Positions 25,736 to 33,955 of a stretch of DNA of 64,000 nucleotides are shown piece by piece. This stretch comes from CBDFGS01 sp965247255 (GTDB lineage: Bacteria; Chloroflexota; Dehalococcoidia; Lucifugimonadales; CAUZJF01). How positions within the stretch are numbered: the first letter of the stretch is position 1; each line of letters starts with the position of its first letter. Made by a program: the position numbers and the translations under genes. The notes beneath the pieces were generated by a model, which was not told the DNA's origin, did not search any database, and saw only the letters and a program-made list of their open reading frames with translations. Where the stretch lies: NCBI GenBank assembly GCA_965247255.1, contig CBDFGS010000008.1, forward strand, positions 248,001-312,000, given 5' to 3'.

Positions 25736-27040
25736 CTACGGTGCTCCGGGCGCCGAGACTTTGTGAACGACGTTGTTCTTCCTGTCGGCGAGGAAAATCT
25801 CGCCCTGAGCGTTGACCGCGATGGAAGCAATCTCCCCCACGATTCCCGTCCGGACCTGCACCTTGCCCGTCTCATAGCTCGTCTTGCTCTTTCCGCCTGC
25901 GATCGTGGTGATAATGCCTGTAGCTGCGTCGACCTTGCGGACGTGAATGCCCCCATCGGCCACAAACAGGTTGCCACTCCCATCCAGGGCCACGCTGGAT
26001 GGGACCTGTAGCGTCGCCTCGGCGGCCGGTCCCCCATCGCCCGCGTAGCCCGCACCCGTTGAGGGGGAGGCCGCTTGGGGGAGCCGCCTGCTTCCGGTGT
26101 AGAAATACGGGGTGCGTTCGAAGGCGCTGCCTATCCCAGCCAGGGTGCTAACGATGCCGGTGGCGCCATCGACCCGGCGAACTCGGTGGTTGTCTCGGTC
26201 GGCGATGAACATATTCCCCTGGCCGTCTACGACCACGCCCGCGGGTTCGGCAAGCATTGCCTTGGTGGCCTGGCCCCCGTCGCCTTCCACCCCCCTCTCT
26301 CCGGTCCCGGCGACGGTGTCGATCACACCCGAAGCGGCGTCCACTTTGCGGATGCGGTTGTCCGTGGCTATGTAGAGGTTTCCTTGGGAATCCAGAGACA
26401 CGTCGTCAGGCGCGCGGACCAGAGCTTCCGTTGCAGGCCCACCGTCCCCATAGACCTGGTCCATGGGGTTCCCTTTCCCACCGCCGGCAACGGTTGTGAT
26501 CACACCGGTCGCCCCGTCGACTCTGCGAATGCGCCCCGTGCCGTTGTCCGCGATCAGGATATTTCCAGACCTGTCGACCGCGAGGGCACGGGCCTCTCGA
26601 AATCCGGCCTTCAAGGCCGGGCCGTCGTCTCCCAGCGTGAGACTACCGCCCGTCCCGGCGACCGTCGTAATGACGCCAGTGGCAGCGTCTACGCGGTGGA
26701 TACGCCTGTCCGCCGAGACGTAGAGGTTCCCCGCGGCGTCGAGCGCGACACCGGATGGCGCGAAGAGTCCAGCTTCCGTCGCTGGGCCGCCGTCGCCTTT
26801 GAACTTGGGCGAGCCTGTTCCCGCATAGGCAATGAGGTCTCTGGGAACGGGCTCGGTAGCCTCCGATGCCGTCGGCCGGGCGTTCTGCGTGTCCGCAGGT
26901 AGCCCGACTTCCTCGGGATCGTCAGCCGCGCCACAGGCCGTGAGCACTAGTACCAACGACGAGAACAGGAGCATGTGGAGAGCTCCAGCCCGGCGGGCTA
27001 GCCTCCGATCTGAGGTCCCAGCGGTACTTCTGTGAGTCAT
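25736..27040 (-). CDS. NHL-repeat lipoprotein (paralog 2)
   Basis: 434 residues. The N-terminus has a basic region and the lipobox LLFSSLVLVLTAC, so the protein is exported and lipid-anchored. After a short linker come six propeller blades with NLYVSADRRIHRVDAATGVI, NLYIATDNRIRKVDAASGVI and NMFIADRDNHRVRRVDGATG. The last blade ends NNVVHKVSAP, the same as in paralog 1. The two genes were tandem neighbours on one strand before the IS entered between them. The ligand is unknown. Confidence 0.87.
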   Translation of the reverse strand: MTHRSTAGTSDRRLARRAGALHMLLFSSLVLVLTACGAADDPEEVGLPADTQNARPTASEATEPVPRDLIAYAGTGSPKFKGDGGPATEAGLFAPSGVALDAAGNLYVSADRRIHRVDAATGVITTVAGTGGSLTLGDDGPALKAGFREARALAVDRSGNILIADNGTGRIRRVDGATGVITTVAGGGKGNPMDQVYGDGGPATEALVRAPDDVSLDSQGNLYIATDNRIRKVDAASGVIDTVAGTGERGVEGDGGQATKAMLAEPAGVVVDGQGNMFIADRDNHRVRRVDGATGIVSTLAGIGSAFERTPYFYTGSRRLPQAASPSTGAGYAGDGGPAAEATLQVPSSVALDGSGNLFVADGGIHVRKVDAATGIITTIAGGKSKTSYETGKVQVRTGIVGEIASIAVNAQGEIFLADRKNNVVHKVSAPGAP

Positions 27041-27073
27041 TAATTGCTCCTGGATGGGTCTCCAGTTCGGAAG

Positions 27074-28528
27074 TTACCCTCCCCGCCACGTGGGTACGTG
27101 GTTTGGCGTAAGGCTTTCTCCATCGGAGAGCTGCTCCGGTCTCCCCTCGAGGTGTTTGACAAGCCGCCTTCGCCACGCCGATAGCTCCCCATTGTAATCA
27201 CCGTCGGAGGCGAGGTCTTCAAGCTCGCCCGGGTCGTCAGCCAGGTGGAACAGCTGCTCCTCACCGGTTATGGGATTCCAGATGAACTTCCACTTACCGT
27301 CGGTAAGCGTTTGATGAGCGTTCTCCGGGTGATAGCACGGCGAGTGCTCTACGTGATAGAACTCGCGCCAGGAGACATCCTCGCCACGGATCAACGGCAT
27401 CAGGCTTGACCCCTCTACAGTGCTGGGGATCGACACCCCTGCCGCGTCGAGGAAGGTCGGCATGATGTCTTCCCATCCCACGACCTGCTCCATCTCGATG
27501 TTGCGTCGCCCGGACAGTACCTCCGTGGTATCCAGGACCGATATTCCCTCCGGTTCCGTTGGGAACGCAGACCTATCGATGGGAGGCCGTACGATGAAGG
27601 GTATGCGAGCCGAGCCCTCATATCCGTATGTCTTGCGCCAGAGGTTGTGATCGCCCAGCATCTCCCCGTGGTCGGAGGTGAAGACGACCATGCAGTTGTC
27701 TTTATACAGGTCGCCCATGGAGCGGAAGAGCCTGCCAAGTTGCGCGTCAATGTAGGCGAGGTAGGCGTAGTAGGCGGCTCGAGAACGCTGCATGACTTCG
27801 GGCGGCACGACGCCTCGCCACGCCTCCGCCGGCATCGGCATTATCGCGTCGTCCTTGTGACGCTCCGCCCACTGCCCGACTACGGGTCCCGGCATCGGCC
27901 TGTCTATGAACATATCGTAGTAGCTCTTGGGTGGGCACCAGGGTGGGTGCGGTCCCTTGAGCGACAGGCAGAGGAAAAACGGGAGAGTTGGGTCTCGCTT
28001 TTGGAGCAGGTCGATGGCGCGGCCAACGAGCCAGGACTCCTCCATCAGGTCCTCAGACAGGTGGTTTGGACGGCCGAACCACGCATTGGCAGGCACTCCG
28101 TGCGCCCATTTCGCGTCGGCCACTCCGGTTTCCGCGTCCACCCACTCGTCGTAGTCCTCGATGGTGACCAGCTCATGGAAACCGAGGCGCAGGCGCTTGG
28201 GGTGGAAATGCGTCTTCCCCACATTGATCGTCTGATAGCCCGCCTTCGCCAGCTCCCCGGCAAGAGTGTGCTCGTAGGACCACGGCTTACCGTCGAGGTA
28301 TCCAACCATGCCGTGAGAGCTGGGCGTCATGCCCGTCATCAGAGACCGGCGCGCAGGTATGCACGAAGGGGACGGCGTGTAGCCGTGGGTGAAGGTGATT
28401 CCCTGGGTCGAAAGCTCGTCCAGGTGGGGCGTTTCAGCCGCGGGATGCCCCAACCTTCCCAGTGAATCTCCCCGCCAATGGTCCGTTATTATCAGGAGGA
28501 TGTTCGGACGGCTGGCACCTTGCGTCAT
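27074..28528 (-). CDS. Sulfatase (formylglycine-dependent)
   Basis: 484 residues. NILLIITDHWRGD carries the first metal ligand and CIPAR at 56-60 is the formylglycine site. Additional family segments are VGKTHFHPKRL (conserved Lys), FTSDHGEMLGDHNLW and KWKFIW. The ATG at 28528 opens the family domain directly with no signal peptide, so the enzyme is probably cytoplasmic and desulfates an imported oligosaccharide or small sulfate ester. It is adjacent to the NHL lipoprotein on the same strand (33 bases), which could place both in one unit. The C-terminal subdomain (HVEHSPCYHPENAHQTLTDG) suggests an arylsulfatase or choline-sulfatase-like subgroup, not resolved further. Confidence 0.92.
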   Translation of the reverse strand: MTQGASRPNILLIITDHWRGDSLGRLGHPAAETPHLDELSTQGITFTHGYTPSPSCIPARRSLMTGMTPSSHGMVGYLDGKPWSYEHTLAGELAKAGYQTINVGKTHFHPKRLRLGFHELVTIEDYDEWVDAETGVADAKWAHGVPANAWFGRPNHLSEDLMEESWLVGRAIDLLQKRDPTLPFFLCLSLKGPHPPWCPPKSYYDMFIDRPMPGPVVGQWAERHKDDAIMPMPAEAWRGVVPPEVMQRSRAAYYAYLAYIDAQLGRLFRSMGDLYKDNCMVVFTSDHGEMLGDHNLWRKTYGYEGSARIPFIVRPPIDRSAFPTEPEGISVLDTTEVLSGRRNIEMEQVVGWEDIMPTFLDAAGVSIPSTVEGSSLMPLIRGEDVSWREFYHVEHSPCYHPENAHQTLTDGKWKFIWNPITGEEQLFHLADDPGELEDLASDGDYNGELSAWRRRLVKHLEGRPEQLSDGESLTPNHVPTWRGG

Positions 28529-28759
28529 ATTACCGTTCGCGCCTCACAGACACTTGGACTTAGATCGGGCCCGGACGTGATGGCGGGCTCCGATTCGCCC
28601 GTCTCGCGTTTCCGGATTGTGACTCCGAGAGTGTAGCAACGTGGTGCTATGCCCGCAATCTCCGGCGCGGCAAGATACTTTTACGATGCCTCGTAGAGAA
28701 ACTGAGAGGGGTAGCTCGGCCGAGAGGGCCTGAGCTCGAAATCCAATGAGCCGGAAGGC

Positions 28760-29767
28760 TCAGGCCTTCGCTTCTATGCAATCGGGCGCGAGCGCCGATA
28801 CCGCGATGCGGGCAATCTCCGCGATGGCCTCGCGGCCACGGTCGTCGTCGCCTTCGGCGAGGGCCATGACGCCGATCACCAGGGGCCCCGCGGGTAAGTA
28901 CACCACGCCGGCATCCGCTTTTATCCGGCGGCTAACCCCGATTTTGTGGGCCACAACTACATCGTCCGTAAGAAAACGCGGGACCATGTCGTTGCTCGTA
29001 CAGCGCTTCAGCATCTCCATCATCGCCGTAGACGCCGCCTGTGAGACTATTTCCCCCAGGTGGAGCCGTCTCAGGATGCCGGCTATTTCTCGTGGTGTCG
29101 TCACGTTGTTGTCCAGCGAGTCCGTGTAGGAAATCCCATGGTAGTCCTGGTCGCCAACCACTAACCGCTGATGGACGTACTCGTTGTTTTCAGGCGTCTG
29201 CTCGAGATGACTCAGTCCCGAGATAGCATAGTGCCACTGGCTCATGGTCATGTTGACCCTGGTGTTCGGATAGCCGAGCTTCTCCATAGTTGGGTTTACG
29301 TTGTGCAGCCCGACCGCCTCCATGACCATGTCCGTCGCCATATTGTCGCTGTAGCTCACCATCAGGCGGGCGTAGTCGTAGGTGGTCAGCTCCGGGTCGT
29401 CCTTCAGCATCGACAGCGCGCCGGTCCCGTGATGTGAGATGTCTCGCCGGAGGCGGCGCCTCTCCATCAGGTCGACGCTGCCCTCCCCTGCCTGCCTGAA
29501 CAGCTCGATCATCACCGGGACCTTGCAGACGCTGGCGGTTGGGTATCGCCGGTCGGCGTTGTGATGGCAGACGGCGCCGCTCGTAAGGTCTTCCAAGTAG
29601 AACCCCAGGCTGCCCGGAAAGTCCTGAGCAACCGCCTTCAACTGCTCGGCAGGGAGTACTCCAGCTTGCGGCACTGCTATTTCCAGCGTGATAGTAGGGT
29701 GAATCGGGACCAGTAGAGGACGCAGTGGTCGCTCTAATGCGCCACCGATTCTACCGCGAAGGTCCAT
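28760..29767 (-). CDS. Class A beta-lactamase-like serine hydrolase
   Basis: 335 residues. The SxxK motif is S79-V-C-K82, the SDN motif is at 140-142, and the usual KTG appears as K275-I-G277. Together these define the beta-lactamase/transpeptidase fold. It could hydrolyse beta-lactams, but environmental homologues also act as esterases or peptidases. There is no clear secretion signal at the N-terminus (RPLRPLLVPIHPTITLEIAV), which is unusual for a beta-lactamase, and KIG replaces KTG. It is transcribed away from the amidohydrolase gene. Confidence 0.85.
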   Translation of the reverse strand: MDLRGRIGGALERPLRPLLVPIHPTITLEIAVPQAGVLPAEQLKAVAQDFPGSLGFYLEDLTSGAVCHHNADRRYPTASVCKVPVMIELFRQAGEGSVDLMERRRLRRDISHHGTGALSMLKDDPELTTYDYARLMVSYSDNMATDMVMEAVGLHNVNPTMEKLGYPNTRVNMTMSQWHYAISGLSHLEQTPENNEYVHQRLVVGDQDYHGISYTDSLDNNVTTPREIAGILRRLHLGEIVSQAASTAMMEMLKRCTSNDMVPRFLTDDVVVAHKIGVSRRIKADAGVVYLPAGPLVIGVMALAEGDDDRGREAIAEIARIAVSALAPDCIEAKA

Positions 29768-30102
29768 ATCCTGCTAATCATGGCCGCCATCAGAGGCGGC
29801 TGGTCGGCCGTGACCCGGATGTCGGGAACGCGCAGGCCCTAGCGTGGGCATCCGTCGGCCCTCACAAGAACGGGCGGCCACGCTGGGCCGCCCCTACGTG
29901 GTGGTGCACTGCGTTGCATCACATTCTCTGGTTTGGACATGGCTTGCGCACGGCTGTCATTCTGTGAGAACTTTGAGCCGGCCCGGACAGTCTCGACTTG
30001 AACCGATTCAGTCGGCTGCCGTCGTTGCCGTTTCATCCCGGTCGGGTCCTTTCGCGTCAGACGAGATCTCCGCGGCATCGTTCATGACGAAAGACAGGCA
30101 AA
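29768..30102. other. Intergenic region with a GC-rich hairpin
   Basis: 335 bases between divergent genes. It contains the hairpin GGGCGGCC-N6-GGCCGCCC at 29872-29893 followed by CCTACGTGG; similar hairpins occur at about 35884 and 43927. No gene or clear promoter is seen. Confidence 0.45.
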
Positions 30103-31287
30103 TTGACCAAGAAATATGACCTCCTGCTGAAAGGCGGGACGCTGATCGACCCGTCGCAGCGCTTGAACGAATTGCGCGACGTGGCGTTCCGCGCCGGCAA
30201 GGTCGCAGCAGTCGAACAGGGAATTGCGGCGGAACGCGCGAGTGAGGTGGTGGACGCTGCGGGACTCATCGTCACGCCGGGGCTTATCGACCTCCACGTG
30301 CACGCTTTCTGGGGCGCCTCTGAGTATGGGATGGACCCGGACGAGGGCAGCATCGCCCATGGCGTCACGACCGCGGTCGACGCGGGCTCGTCAGGTGCGA
30401 GGACGTTCCCAGCTTTCCGGCGCTACGTGATCGAGCAGTGCGACACCCGCCTCTTCGCCCTCCTGAACCTCTCCGGGATGGGAATGCTGTGGCCCGCCAG
30501 GTTTGGCGAGCTCAAGGACCTTCGTTGGGCCGACGTCGACGAGGCCATACGCGTAGGCCGGGAGAACCGCGACGTGGTGCTCGGGATCAAGGCGCGGGTG
30601 TCTCGGCCCTACGCCGGAAGCAATGACGTCGAAGCGCTGCATCGCGCTGTGGAGTGCGCTGAGGCGTTGAGCGCGTTCGTCATGGTCCACGTCAAAGACA
30701 CGGTGACTCCCCTCGAAGACCTCGTGGCTATGCTCCGGCCCGGCGACGTGGTAACGCACGCCTTCCACGGCAAGTCGGAAGGCTTGCTCGATGACGGCGG
30801 ACGTGTGATCGAAGGGTTAAGGGAGGCCCAACAGCGGGGTGTCGTATTCGACGTTGGCCATGGGAGTGGCAGCTTCTCCTTCGACGTTGCGGAGAAGGCC
30901 ATGGCCCAGGGCTTCATGCCCGACAACATCAGCAGCGACCTGTATAACCGAAATGTCGACGGCCCTGTTTTTGACCTGTTGACGGTGCTGTCGAAGTTCA
31001 TGTTCCTGGGTATGTCCGTTTACGATGTGGTCCGGCGAAGCACAGAGACCGCCGCACAGATCATCGGCATGGGCGATAGACTGGGGACTCTCAGGACCGG
31101 CGCCGAAGGTGACGCCACGGTCATGAGGCTGGAGGAAGGCGCTTTCGACCTCACCGATTCGGGCGGGCGAAGGACGGTCCAATCGAAGCAGAGGCTCAGC
31201 CATGTCCTCACGATCAAGAGCGGAAAGGTGTACCGGCCGACGTCGGAAATCCGCCCTAATCCCCCTTTTCCAAAAGGGGGAACTTGA
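30103..31287 (+). CDS. Amidohydrolase / deacetylase-family metallohydrolase
   Basis: 394 residues of the amidohydrolase superfamily. H65 and H67 in LIDLHVHAFWG bind the first metal, K163 (VLGIKARVS) is the likely carbamylated bridging Lys, and H196 (MVHVKD), H219/H222 (THAFHGK) and a late Asp complete the site. The sequence fits the group exemplified by EF_0837/AHA_3915, which is usually encoded beside a SelA-like PLP enzyme, as it is here. It may deacetylate an amino-sugar derivative or open a cyclic amide. It seems to start with TTG at 30103. The last residues, SEIRPNPPFPKGGT, are encoded by a dispersed palindromic repeat, so the natural C-terminus may be shorter. Confidence 0.88.
   Translation: MTKKYDLLLKGGTLIDPSQRLNELRDVAFRAGKVAAVEQGIAAERASEVVDAAGLIVTPGLIDLHVHAFWGASEYGMDPDEGSIAHGVTTAVDAGSSGARTFPAFRRYVIEQCDTRLFALLNLSGMGMLWPARFGELKDLRWADVDEAIRVGRENRDVVLGIKARVSRPYAGSNDVEALHRAVECAEALSAFVMVHVKDTVTPLEDLVAMLRPGDVVTHAFHGKSEGLLDDGGRVIEGLREAQQRGVVFDVGHGSGSFSFDVAEKAMAQGFMPDNISSDLYNRNVDGPVFDLLTVLSKFMFLGMSVYDVVRRSTETAAQIIGMGDRLGTLRTGAEGDATVMRLEEGAFDLTDSGGRRTVQSKQRLSHVLTIKSGKVYRPTSEIRPNPPFPKGGT
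31261..31280. terminator. Perfect palindrome overlapping the amidohydrolase stop region
   Basis: CCCCCTTTTCCAAAAGGGGG has 9-base arms and a 2-base loop, and encodes the last residues of the upstream protein. Similar hairpins occur near 8112, 22020, 22370 and 42284. It could attenuate transcription between the two genes of the pair, or simply be an inserted repeat. Confidence 0.5.
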
Positions 31288-31328
31288 GCGCAGTGCACTA
31301 GGGACTAGAACGTATCTGGGAGGTCGCT

Positions 31329-32447
31329 TTGACAGGAGTGAATGAAGGTCGTATCTACGAGAGGCTGGGCGCACGGCCCGTGATTAACGCCGGCGGGAAC
31401 ACGACGACATTTGGCGGTTCCACGCTGTCCAGCGCAGCCGCCCGTGCGATGGAGATGGCCAACAGGTCGTGGGTGGAGATGTCCGAGCTTCATGAGAAGG
31501 CGGGGGAGATCGTCGCCGAGATTCTCGGCGTGGAGGCTGCCCAAGTGACGGCGGGATGTTACTCCGCCATGGCCCTGAGCGCCGCAGCGTGCATCGCCGG
31601 CAACGACCCTGAGAAGCGAGCACGGCTCCCAGACACCACCGGTATGAAAAGCGACATTCTGCTGCCGAGGCCGCAGCGCTATGGCTTCGCACGAGCTTAC
31701 CTCGTGCCCGGCGCCCGCCTGATCGAGGTCGGCGACGCGGATAGCTGTACCGCGGACCAGCTCGATAGCGCGATCGGCGAAGGCACGGCGGCGGTGGCCT
31801 ATTTCGTTATGCCGGACTGGCCCGAACCCGTGGTGACGCTGGAGCAGGCCGTGGAGGTCGCTCACTCCCACGACCTACCGGTCATCGCCGACGCCGCGTC
31901 GCGTAACTACCCTTTGGACGACTTCAAGAGGACCGCCCAGTCGGCGGACCTGGTGTGCTTCAGCGGCAAGTACCTGGGGGCCCACCAGTCCACCGGGTTC
32001 GTGTGCGGCAAGGCGGAGCTCGTCCGGGCCGCTTCGGCCCAAGGGTTCCCATTCGGCCGGGCCATGAAGCTGGACCGGCAGGAGATCGTTGGGCTGGTCA
32101 CGGCCCTCGAGGACTGGTTCTCGATGGACCATGAGGAGCGGTTTGAGGGCTACGGCGCCAAGTTCGACGTAATCGAAGGTGCGCTGCAGGGTCTATCGGC
32201 AGTACGCCGGGCCAGGGTAGAGCAGGTCGCACGGCATCCCGGAGTCACCTTGCTCGCCAGCTTGGACACCCAGGCGCTGGGCAAGACCGTCCAACAGGTG
32301 ATCGCGGAATTGCGAGATGGCAACCCAAGCGTCAGGGTCTTAAGCGCGGGGACCGACACGCTCAACATCAACGTCCACACGTTGAACGACCGCGAGGAGC
32401 ACGTCGTCGCGGATAGGTTGAAGAGTGTGCTCGGGATCGAGGGTTAG
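31329..32447 (+). CDS. SelA-like PLP-dependent enzyme (DgaE-type lyase candidate)
   Basis: 372 residues of the aspartate aminotransferase fold. D188 (VIADAASRN) should contact the PLP ring nitrogen and K214 (CFSGKYLGAHQS) should form the Schiff base. The overall pattern (ARPVINAGGNTTTFGGSTLS at the start) matches SelA-related enzymes, which include D-glucosaminate-6-phosphate ammonia-lyase (DgaE). It is translated from TTG at 31329 behind GGGAGG, 41 bases after the amidohydrolase, so the two are cotranscribed. Together they suggest breakdown of an amino-sugar acid or similar compound: hydrolysis or deacetylation by the first enzyme, PLP-driven elimination by the second. Confidence 0.87.
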   Translation: MTGVNEGRIYERLGARPVINAGGNTTTFGGSTLSSAAARAMEMANRSWVEMSELHEKAGEIVAEILGVEAAQVTAGCYSAMALSAAACIAGNDPEKRARLPDTTGMKSDILLPRPQRYGFARAYLVPGARLIEVGDADSCTADQLDSAIGEGTAAVAYFVMPDWPEPVVTLEQAVEVAHSHDLPVIADAASRNYPLDDFKRTAQSADLVCFSGKYLGAHQSTGFVCGKAELVRAASAQGFPFGRAMKLDRQEIVGLVTALEDWFSMDHEERFEGYGAKFDVIEGALQGLSAVRRARVEQVARHPGVTLLASLDTQALGKTVQQVIAELRDGNPSVRVLSAGTDTLNINVHTLNDREEHVVADRLKSVLGIEG

Positions 32448-32508
32448 AGGCGAGACAGGTGGCGCGTTCCCCCGTCCGAGCTGACCCACCAAACAAAACA
32501 CGCCCCCT

Positions 32509-33894
32509 TCACATCGTCCTCCCCACGGCCCCTGTTTCCCGCCTGATTCTGGCCGCTACCTCCTCGATCCGAAGCGGGCTGGCCGGCCAGCCCCCTGCCG
32601 GCACGTGAGACAGCCTCAGCAGAAGCCTCGCCAGCTGCCAGGCGTACTCCCGGAGCTCCTTCGGCCGCACCTTATCGGCCGTGTCGCCGGGCTCGTGGTG
32701 AAAGTCGGAGTCGGGGTGGCGTCCGACGAAACGCCATCGCCAGAGTATGCCGGTCGGAATGGCTGCACGGGCGAACGAGAAGCTGTCCGCGCTGGGGTCG
32801 ATGTGGTCCAGCACGTGGCAGCGGAGACCGTCGCCCATCGAATCGAGGGCGTGCTGCACCAAGGGCCGCAATTGAGGGAACTGGAGCACTACGCCCTTAA
32901 TTGGCCCGGTCGCAAGCTCGTCCAAATTGATGACAAGTCGAGGGTTCGGCTCTGGGCCATGATGGCGTTGCACGTAGGCGGCCGACCCCTGGTGGTGCTG
33001 CTCTTCGGCGCCCCAGGTCACGAATCGGATGTTGCAGCCTGGGTGGACGTCGAGCTCTTGTGATAGAAGGCCCAGCAGCCTCGAGCACTCCATGACGACG
33101 GCCGTACCCGACGCGTTGTCGTTGCCGCCTGGAGAGTTGAGAACGGTGTCATGGTGAGCGCCTACGACGACCCACGCGTCCGGCTCCAACCGGCCCGGCA
33201 GGTCGGCCAGCGTGTTATAGCCAGTGGACCTGTACGAGCGACTCTCCACCTTGAGCGCCAGGGTCTTGCCTTCAGCGGCGCGCAGCCGTGCCCCATCCTC
33301 CCGAGAGGTAAGCACGGTTGGAACGGGGTGCGGCAACACGGCGCCGGCAACGTCGCTCCAGCGCTTATCCGTGGCATGCCGGTACTCCAGCCGGCCCCCG
33401 CTCTTCTGCTCGACCACCACCGCTGCCACGGCCCCGGCCTTCGCAAGGGCACGGAGGCGCTCCGGCAGCGGTATGGGGACGCTGAAAGGCTCATAGCCGA
33501 GGTCCAGGACGGCGACGGCGTCTTGCAGTGAAGCTCCGCCTACCTCAACATCCCGCTCCATGCCGAACCCGACATTGACGATTCGGCCGGCGATGCTCGC
33601 CGCTGGGCAGTTCAGCAGGGGCTGCACGACGATACGGCGACCGTCCTCAGTTATCGACGCCTCGTCCTGACCGTGCTCCCAGGTGTCGAGCTCGAAGTCC
33701 TCAGTGTGGGGGTCTGACAGGCCGCCGGCCGCCAACTGCGCGGTGATATACTCTACCGCCCTCTTCTCCTCGGGCGACCCCGACCATCTTGGCCCTATGT
33801 CGCGGCAAAGTTTGGCTATGTGGGCGTCGATCTGGGACCCCACCCACGCTTCACCGATGAGCCACCGGTCTACCTGTTTCCAGTCGAGGCTCAT
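32509..33894 (-). CDS. M28-family metallopeptidase with PA domain
   Basis: About 461 residues. The zinc-binding core is visible: VVVGAHHDTVLNSPGGNDNA supplies His and the bridging Asp, WGAEEQHHQGSAAY supplies the catalytic and metal-binding Glu pair, a later LDEL Asp and a C-terminal DFHHEPGDT His complete the site. The segment before it (about 95-200) is a PA-like insertion common in M28 aminopeptidases. The ATG at 33894 after AGGAAGG is preferred to 33933. No signal peptide is seen. It closes a probable six-gene minus-strand operon of glycan-related genes; a role on glycopeptides or as an amidase is possible. Confidence 0.87.
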   Translation of the reverse strand: MSLDWKQVDRWLIGEAWVGSQIDAHIAKLCRDIGPRWSGSPEEKRAVEYITAQLAAGGLSDPHTEDFELDTWEHGQDEASITEDGRRIVVQPLLNCPAASIAGRIVNVGFGMERDVEVGGASLQDAVAVLDLGYEPFSVPIPLPERLRALAKAGAVAAVVVEQKSGGRLEYRHATDKRWSDVAGAVLPHPVPTVLTSREDGARLRAAEGKTLALKVESRSYRSTGYNTLADLPGRLEPDAWVVVGAHHDTVLNSPGGNDNASGTAVVMECSRLLGLLSQELDVHPGCNIRFVTWGAEEQHHQGSAAYVQRHHGPEPNPRLVINLDELATGPIKGVVLQFPQLRPLVQHALDSMGDGLRCHVLDHIDPSADSFSFARAAIPTGILWRWRFVGRHPDSDFHHEPGDTADKVRPKELREYAWQLARLLLRLSHVPAGGWPASPLRIEEVAARIRRETGAVGRTM

Positions 33895-33955
33895 GGGCCA
33901 TCCTTCCTGATCAACAGGGACCGTTGCGCGCACCTCGGCTCAACCCTGGTTAATC

